From: Siphonodentalium dalli
Taxonomy: Eukaryota > Mollusca > Scaphopoda > Gadilida > Siphonodentaliidae
DNA: 64,000 bases
Assembly: GCA_032622095.1 (NCBI GenBank)
Contig: CP136061.1
Coordinates: 186,566,369 to 186,630,368, forward strand
Direction: 5' to 3'
Positions 57,483 through 64,000 of this stretch are shown in pieces; the stretch's first letter is position 1; each line of letters opens with the position of its first letter. The notes beneath the pieces were generated by a model. That model did no database searches. It was given only the letters and a program-made list of their open reading frames with translations, and was not told the DNA's origin. Position numbers and translations under genes: made by a program.

Positions 57483-58600
57483 GTAATGTCGGTCTAACAG
57501 TTTAACCGGAAGTAGGACAATACGGACTGTTAGTCTAAAAATACTGGTTGGAAAATCAAACTATGTATCAGGTTGAAATTAAAAATGTTGATCAAAGTAA
57601 GCAGTCAAAACTCACCCCTCTACACCCCACCCTGTCAGCTTATAAATACTTAGGAATGTATACAGTATTATACCAGTATTAAACTTGAATTCAACAGCAT
57701 AGGGGAGAAATAAATATCTTATCTCTGCCCATATCATGCCCCTATTTGAACCAATGTAAACCCCACTCTATGAGATATATTAATCTCATAATTTTCAAAT
57801 GGTATATTTAAGAGTTGAAGTGAATTCATTTTCCTCAAAAGTAGTTACAATATTTAGGGAAGCGTCATCCCCATGCAGCCACCACTAATACTTTTCCCTT
57901 GAAATTATCAGCATAATAGATCTACAACTCATAGATCTACAACACCGATTGCATCTATAACTAATAATCTATCAAAGATATCAGCGCATAAATCCACATA
58001 TCAGTACCCAACTTGAATTCAAACTCTAAAATAATATGTATTAATAAGGGGTTAAAGTATTTGGGGTGGGTAGTATTAAATCTCATAACTGTCCATATTC
58101 ACATCACGCAATTTGTCTTAATGAGGGGTTAAAGTATTTGGGGTGGGTGGGATAGTTTTAAATATCACAACTCTGTCATTATTCACATCATCCAATGACA
58201 TCTCAATGTGAGATCCAATGGTTTGGTGATTTCGGAGGATATCTTTTGGAGTTGAAATTAACTCATTAGAAGCAAAAATGTACAATCCCTATTTATGCCA
58301 CTTTTGGCCAGCCAGATATTCAAATCTCACTCACTTCTAAAGCTAAATTATAATATGTTGACAAGCCAAACTGCTTAGAACAACACCTGGGATTCCATTT
58401 CATACTTAAATTGAACTTTACGTATCCCCATTCCCGCAGCTATATCTGTTTATCAAACATGTCAGACAGATAAGATATTACCTGTGTAATAAGGAGTAAG
58501 TGTTTCATAATAGGGATGTTTGTTTTTCAAAAATGTTCAATGTTATTTACATAATTTGTTTTGTTTTTATTGAGCAAGCAGTTCAAACAAAATATTTTTA
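57483..58600. other. no gene seen; one short tandem duplication
   Basis: AT-rich spacer. About 58030-58110 and 58115-58200 share 'aggggttaaagtatttgggg', 'tgggtag' and 'attcacatca'. Nothing else recognised. Confidence 0.5.
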
Positions 58601-59190
58601 AATAGTTATGTCGCCGGCTCCGCCATAATTGACCCAGTGACCCAATTTGAACAAATCTGAACCCCAGTCACACAAGGATCCTCCATACCAAATATAAGCT
58701 AAATAGGCCCGATGTTTCACGAGAAGAAGTCGTTTTAAGAATTACTATGGCGGGAAAGAGTTATGGTCCTGGCTTCATAACTATTTGACCTGGTGACCTC
58801 ATTTAAACATATATGAATGGGAGTAACATGGGGAACATCCACACCAAATATGAACTGAATTCACATCCATTTGACCGGGTAACCTCATTTGAACAAATCT
58901 GAATTTGAGGCATCTAGGGAACATTCCATATCAAATATGAACTCATTCAGTCGTATGATTCTGGAGAAGATGTCGTTTTAAGAATTACTATGTGGGAAAA
59001 GAGTTATGGCCCTGGCTTCGCAACTGTTTGATTTTGATGACCTCATTTTAACAATCTGAATGTGAGTCACCCAGGGAACATCCACATGAACCCATTCGGT
59101 CTTATGGTTCTAGAGAAGAAGATGATACTTGACGGACGGATAGACGAACTCCACCGGAGACCATCTCATGTGAGTTAAACAAGACAGTCA
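58601..59190. repeat. dispersed repeat, 'gaagatgtcgttttaagaat' family, copy 1
   Basis: About three units of ~190 bp share tatggccctggcttcgcaac, tttgac.cagtgacctcattt, gaacaaatctgaatgtgagt, caccaggaaacatccac, accaaatatgaac and gaagaagatgtcgttttaag. It ends gacggacggatagacgaact, ccaccggagaccatctcatg, tgagttaaa. Confidence 0.85.
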
Positions 59191-59949
59191 ATGAATGTGG
59201 GGTCGTTCGCCAGACTGTAAGACGGAGAAGACTGGGACTCTGAAGACTACAATAGTCAGTACTTGTCAAATCACTTTAAAATAAGTAGTTCTAAACGGGG
59301 ACACAGGTAGAGGGTATCGTTGAATGGCTGGGTATGTGGTGTCCACCTTGAAATTTCTAACTGCACACCATTTCGTCGCCAATAGATCATTGCACATTAC
59401 CTCCCAACTGGAAACTAAATTACAACTGGTACTTCAAGATCTCCAACTTACTGTTTTAATCTTTTTATTTTGTTAAATTGAGCAAGGAGTTCAGTTTGAT
59501 TTTTTTTAGTTATGATCCTGGCTCCGCACACATTTGACTCAGTGACCTCATTTAAACACATTGGAACCCCAGTCGCGCAAGGACCCTTCATAACAAATAT
59601 GTGAACCATTCGGTCCGATGGTACTTGAGAAGAAGTTGTTTTAATAATTACTAGGGATGGAAAGAGTTATGGCCCTGGCTTCGCAACTATTTGACCCAGT
59701 GACCACATTTGAACAATGAATGTGAGTCACCTATATAGGGAACATCCAACCTAACATGCATCCATTCAGTCTTATGGTTCCCGAAAAGAAGATGTTTAAA
59801 GCATTGTTGACGGACGGACGGACGGACGGCTATATCTACGGACGTATCGTATGTGGTATTTTCTATTCTATCTAAGAAAAGACGTCTCCTTAAAGGAAAT
59901 TTTGTCGATTTTTATAAAATTTTCCATTAGCGGAGATAAACGAAATAAC
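59191..59949. repeat. dispersed repeat, same family, copy 2 with preceding spacer
   Basis: About 59500-59880 repeats the units of 58601-59190 and ends gacggacggacggacggacg, gctatatctacgg. About 59185-59450 resembles 52280-52560. Confidence 0.75.
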
Positions 59950-61290
59950 TGGAAACCTTAAGTGGTAACAGGGATGTGGCCAGAGGAGGGGGTGTGGGGG
60001 TGTCTCACCCCCCCCCCCCAGCAGAGAGCTATATTTTCAATAGTTGGACATTTCATACCTGCCACAACGAAATTTCACACCAACAATAGGTTGAAAATGT
60101 TCTTGTAGTTTGATTATAAAACAATTTATTGGGGGAATTTATTGTTTTTCGACCAATATTTGCATATGTTCCTATTTTTTGTCAAATTTTTTGACAGAAA
60201 TGGACATCAGTTGGAAATTTTCCAACCTTAGGGGGGTGACAGGTTGGAAATTTCCAACACTTGGAAAGCTTGTGTCCTGGTCCCTCCCCCGTGGCCAGTC
60301 AAAACCTTCTAGTTAATTTAAGAAAACAATATTGTCATACAATTGGTCAACATTGTCATTGGAATTGTCATCAGTTGGAAATTTTCCAAACTAAGTGGGG
60401 GTGTAGGGTTTGAAATTTCCAACAGTAGGAAGGCTTGAGGCTAGTCTAGATGTTAGGATTTTGCGATTTTCTTGTTCAGATTTCAAAATTTTCGCACACC
60501 GGGCCGAACCATGGTCGGCCCGGTGTGTCATTGCCCCAATCCACATGGCCAATACAAAACTGCTAATTAGTTTAGCAAAACAATATTTTACTACATTTGG
60601 TCAAACTTGTAGACATAAATGGTCATCAGTTGAAGAATTTTCCAACCTGAGGGGGAGCATGAGGTTTGAAATTTCCAACACTAAGAAAGCTTCAGTTGAG
60701 GCCAGTCTAGATGCTAGGATTTGCGATTTTCTTGTATATAGTTTTCAAAATTTTCTCACACCAAACAACCATGGTCGGCCCGGTGTTTCCTGGTCTGTTG
60801 TCGGTAGCTGTGTGCATTTGTCTGGAATTAGATCACTAGTTGTTTTTTTGAGGCAATTTTCAGGTTAAAATATCTTAATGTTTTCATACTGGGAAAATAG
60901 AAGCATGGCTTATGAATATATAGGAAATTAGGCCTGAGCATGAGGTACAAGGGGGGGGGGGTGCAAATGGAATTATGCAAACAAACAGTTGTTGGTGCGA
61001 TTTCGACTCAAGGGGGGGGGGGGTGCAAATGGAATTATGCAAAAAGTTGTGTTGGTGTGATTCCGACTCAAAGGGGGGGGGGGTGCAGTTGGAAATTCCC
61101 AAGGTGGACACCCCCCCAGCGGAGACCCTCTAGCCACATCCCTGAGTGGTAACCACTAGCAATCGAACAAAAGAAATGACAACTTAAGCTGTCAAATGTG
61201 AGCACGGACGGACGGACGGATGGACATACGGCGGACGATGGGGAATGCTGACTAAAGCTCCACCGGAGACTTCGTCTCAGGTGAGTTAAA
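59950..61290. repeat. 'ttggaaattttccaac' and G-run repeat cluster
   Basis: About 60340-60540 and 60600-60795 are tandem copies (catcagttggaaattttcca, ggccagtctagatgctagga, ttgcgattttcttgt). The first ends with the hairpin ACACCGGGCCGA..TCGGCCCGGTGT (about 60496-60528). At 60945-61095 'aaggggggggggtgcaaatg' units repeat three times. The block ends with gacggacggacggatggaca, then 'gctccaccggagacttcgtc', 'tcaggtgagttaaa'. Confidence 0.8.
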
Positions 61291-63149
61291 ACCATCAAAA
61301 CATACCCAGGCAGACATGGGACGCCGGTTTTGTTGTGTTTTAGTTTTTGTTTGTTTGTTTTTTAAATTTATTTTAGCATGTCAGTTTTAGTTGTTAATCC
61401 AGTCGGATAACATTTATTTGTAAATTAATATGTGTACAATATATCGTTTGAATGATTTAAATTTTAATATATAATATACTTCCGTATTGAGATTACAACA
61501 ATATATAATGTCTGACCATTCACTTTGTATTTCCGGAAGGACGTTAATGTTCAACCCGATCAGATCAATATATAGCTATTGATCTGATGAAAATGACCGT
61601 TGATCTTGATATTTGATAATCTGTTTGCGAATCAAATTAATCAAGATATTAGATTTGCTGACAAAATAATGTCCTTTGTCTTTCTTCAAGGACGTTGGCC
61701 GACTGTCTTCTGATAACTGACCATGGACGCGTCTTTCTATTCGGTATGCTTTAAAGTGGCAGATGGACACGCTCTGGCCATTGTGTCAATCGGCCATATT
61801 CAATTTCTGTCAAAGACGATTTATGGCAACGAGAAATTTTCAATTATACTGATGCGCTTAATTATGGGTGAACACGAGAAAAAAAATCAATCACCTGATC
61901 ATGTGTGTAACCTCTATTAATCGGTGGGATAGTTGGTCAAGAAATCGGTGTGAGTCGATATTCAAATATTTATTGTCGTCACCTACAAATATTAAGGATC
62001 AGGGAACCCAATTTTTAAAATTAAGATTTCACTCATGCAATTTTAGTAATTTCTTGTAGCTATATACTATACACTACTGAATGGAGCGATTAGCAAAAAT
62101 AAATCATTCACAGCATAAAATGACCACAATATTCCCAAAGACAAAAAAATTGCCATCTGGTCCAAATTTACAAGTTGCTCACTTGGTAAATATTGAGACA
62201 CCTGATCCTTAGGGTGAATACACACTTGTATGTAATTTCTGTTATACATGTATCGTGCATTTGGAAATTTTCATGGGACTTACATACCGTAAAGTTTTGT
62301 CCGCTGACAACCCAATCATGTGTGTCCAGATCTAATTAAGACATTTAAGTTGGAATGTTAAGGCAACCGTTAACTCCGACTGAGTCGTCAGAGTCGTTAT
62401 TTGGTGGGAATCCGGATTCAAAATCCGAAGCCTAGGTCAGATTTTGAAATCCAAGTGGTCTCCGATACTATGTTTAATGTTCTCCCAGCGTCAAACATGG
62501 CTCATGTATTTGACACAAGTATCATTTGTATCTTATATTTATAAAGTTCATGTTTGTTGTGAAAGTCATGCTTTTCTTCTATGTGTATATACACGGCACA
62601 TAATTAGCTGCCAATCCGACTTAATCGCAATCTTTTTTTCAAGTTAAAGTGTGTTTATTGATGAGGGCAAGCATTTCTGACATCTCTAGGTCTCCTGAAT
62701 CAAACTCCGAAGATGTTGTGAAGAACACACGAAACTTGTCAGCTGTACAGCGGCTGGTTTGGTGTCTCGGCCTCCCCCCGAACTTTGGTACAATTTTCTT
62801 AGCTGTGCAGTCATTCATACGTGAGGAAAATCAGGATTCTTTTGACTAACTGTTCCAAATAATGATACGTACAAGCCAGCAAACGCAACAAACAAACCCG
62901 ATTTTAAATAAATACATATACAAACTCGGGGAGGGGGTGACCGGTGATCTGTATATATGTTCAACTTGTTTTGGTAGTCATGTTGCTTTGCTGATATTAC
63001 TAATTATTTATTTTTTCAGTGTAATAACATATGGGAGAGGGGGGTACCATAAAGTGAGTCAGCACTTGTCCTCCAATCCCATTGTATGTATAAACAAATG
63101 TATGTGTTATATATCATGTGTTATCTAAATTTGACAAATATTTGAAATA
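61291..63149. other. no gene supported
   Basis: The longest stretch free of recognised repeats near the right end. Frames of 60-88 codons lie here (for example 62649-62849 plus, 62862-63128 plus), without domains and with no clear splice structure. A small host exon could be hidden, but I cannot support one. Confidence 0.4.
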
Positions 63150-63440
63150 AATATGTTTAAACTAAACTTTGGTACATTTCCAGCAGTTGGAAATTTCATG
63201 CATGACACAACATTAGTTGGACATTAATTTGACACCATATATTGGTTGGAATTGTTCTCACTGTTTGATTTTTTCAACCAGTAAAAGTTGGTAATTTTCC
63301 AATTTTAGTGTGTCAGGTTGGATATTTCCAAGGGGGTGCAAATGGAATTCTGCGAACCTGTGAGATTGATGTTTGGTTCAAGGGGGGGGGGGGGTGCAGT
63401 TGGCTGAAAATTTGAGGAAACCTCTAGCCACGTCCCTAGA
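63150..63440. repeat. second copy of the G-run repeat
   Basis: Matches the 60.2-61.1 kb block: ttggaaatttc, ggttggatatttccaa, gggggtgcaaatggaattc, tcaagggggggggggg and cctctagccacgtccct. Confidence 0.85.
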
Positions 63441-64000
63441 ACTTGTACGTGTGGGTACTTAATCAATAAATTGACTGACATTTCCACTATATGGTCCTGA
63501 GATCCTAGAATAAGCTTTACATTTGTGTTTGTGCGATTGGGAGATGCAGTTCACGTGCGATCACAAGCCCACAACATTAGCTTCATGAGCAAAGCTTTAT
63601 TTCCCAACTAACGTACAGCATGCACGTTGGCCAAAAAATGCCTGTGTTTGTGCACCATACAGAGACTATTGTGCAAAACGACTGCATTTAACGAAACAAA
63701 ACATTTTAAACATGAAATTCCTATAAGACTAGATAGTACATACGTGCATCTGATAATCCATCGATATCATATAATCCTACTATTTCTTGAATAAGAAGAA
63801 ACATTATAATAACGAACAAAGCAGACGACATATCCATGCAGGTTCACATGAATTCGGTCAATGGTGACGTATCCGCCGAATTCGAAATCGACATGCGTTC
63901 GGACGGTATTTTATGGATGGAATTATGAAATGGACATATGAAAGTGACAATGAAATCGACAATAATTTTGCTTCGCCATCAACCGAAGTGCTCCCCCAGC
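63441..64000. other. no gene seen
   Basis: Spacer to the window end; nothing recognised on either strand. Confidence 0.4.

Noticed and set aside
62649-63128. Small open frames as candidate host exons
   Set aside because: No domain, no convincing splice sites and no repeat copy to compare with; support is too weak.

Overview
The window looks like intergenic or intronic DNA of a metazoan, most likely a marine lophotrochozoan such as a mollusc. The evidence is circumstantial: AT-rich sequence, several broken non-LTR retrotransposons (LINEs) of animal type, a Ty3/gypsy fragment, TTAA-flanked MITEs, and dispersed repeats whose ends carry runs of 'gacggacggacgg' and short tails such as 'ggccataactctg' or 'caatagctcaaactttac'. 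I found no bacterial-type operon, rRNA, recognisable tRNA or CRISPR array, and no intact host protein-coding gene. Almost every open frame that can be interpreted belongs to a mobile element or is a by-product of a tandem repeat.

Layout. 1-2.8 kb: a diverged direct repeat split by a TTAA MITE, then repeats. 2.8-4.1 kb: LINE ORF1 on the minus strand with one in-frame stop. 4.1-6.4 kb: a 5'-truncated copy of a DNA element (element D). 7.5-10.3 kb: an element with ~165-bp terminal inverted repeats (TIRs). 11.3 kb: a long hairpin. 12.8-14.7 kb: a LINE interrupted by a MITE. 14.8-15.3 kb: microsatellites. 15.8-16.3 kb: a LINE 3' end on the minus strand. 16.9-28.1 kb: a LINE split by a 9.24-kb TIR element (element G) with a 6-bp target duplication. 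Element G carries its own internal duplications, MITEs and hairpins. 29.5-32.1 kb: a 5'-truncated LINE flanked by 226-bp direct repeats. 32.4-35 kb: tandem repeats. 35.1-37.9 kb: a 149-bp satellite array with higher-order structure. 37.9-39.6 kb: a LINE reverse transcriptase fused in frame to a Ty3/gypsy reverse transcriptase/RNase H. 39.8-43.5 kb: the longer copy of element D. 43.7-48.2 kb: assorted tandem duplications and a palindromic 23-bp array. 48.3-49.9 kb: an element with perfect 43-bp TIRs. 50.9-52.2 kb: a hairpin, a MITE and a tandem repeat. 52.8-59.9 kb: dispersed repeat clusters and another LINE. 60-64 kb: G-run repeats and unassigned sequence.

The most unusual object is element D (39768-43544, second partial copy 4099-6367). 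It has near-perfect 54-bp inverted termini and paired inner inverted blocks. It carries two convergent, slightly overlapping reading frames: a low-complexity protein with an internal 'QRFGL.E.L..LNK' repeat, and a multi-finger C2H2 protein. No transposase was recognised. The two copies carry different, complementary lesions.

Several insertions can be dated relative to each other because removing them, with one copy of the target duplication, restores the frame of the host LINE (MITE at 13958-14418, element G at 17746-26984). The genes do not form a pathway; they record successive waves of transposition. All family names rest on motifs read by eye, without database searches.
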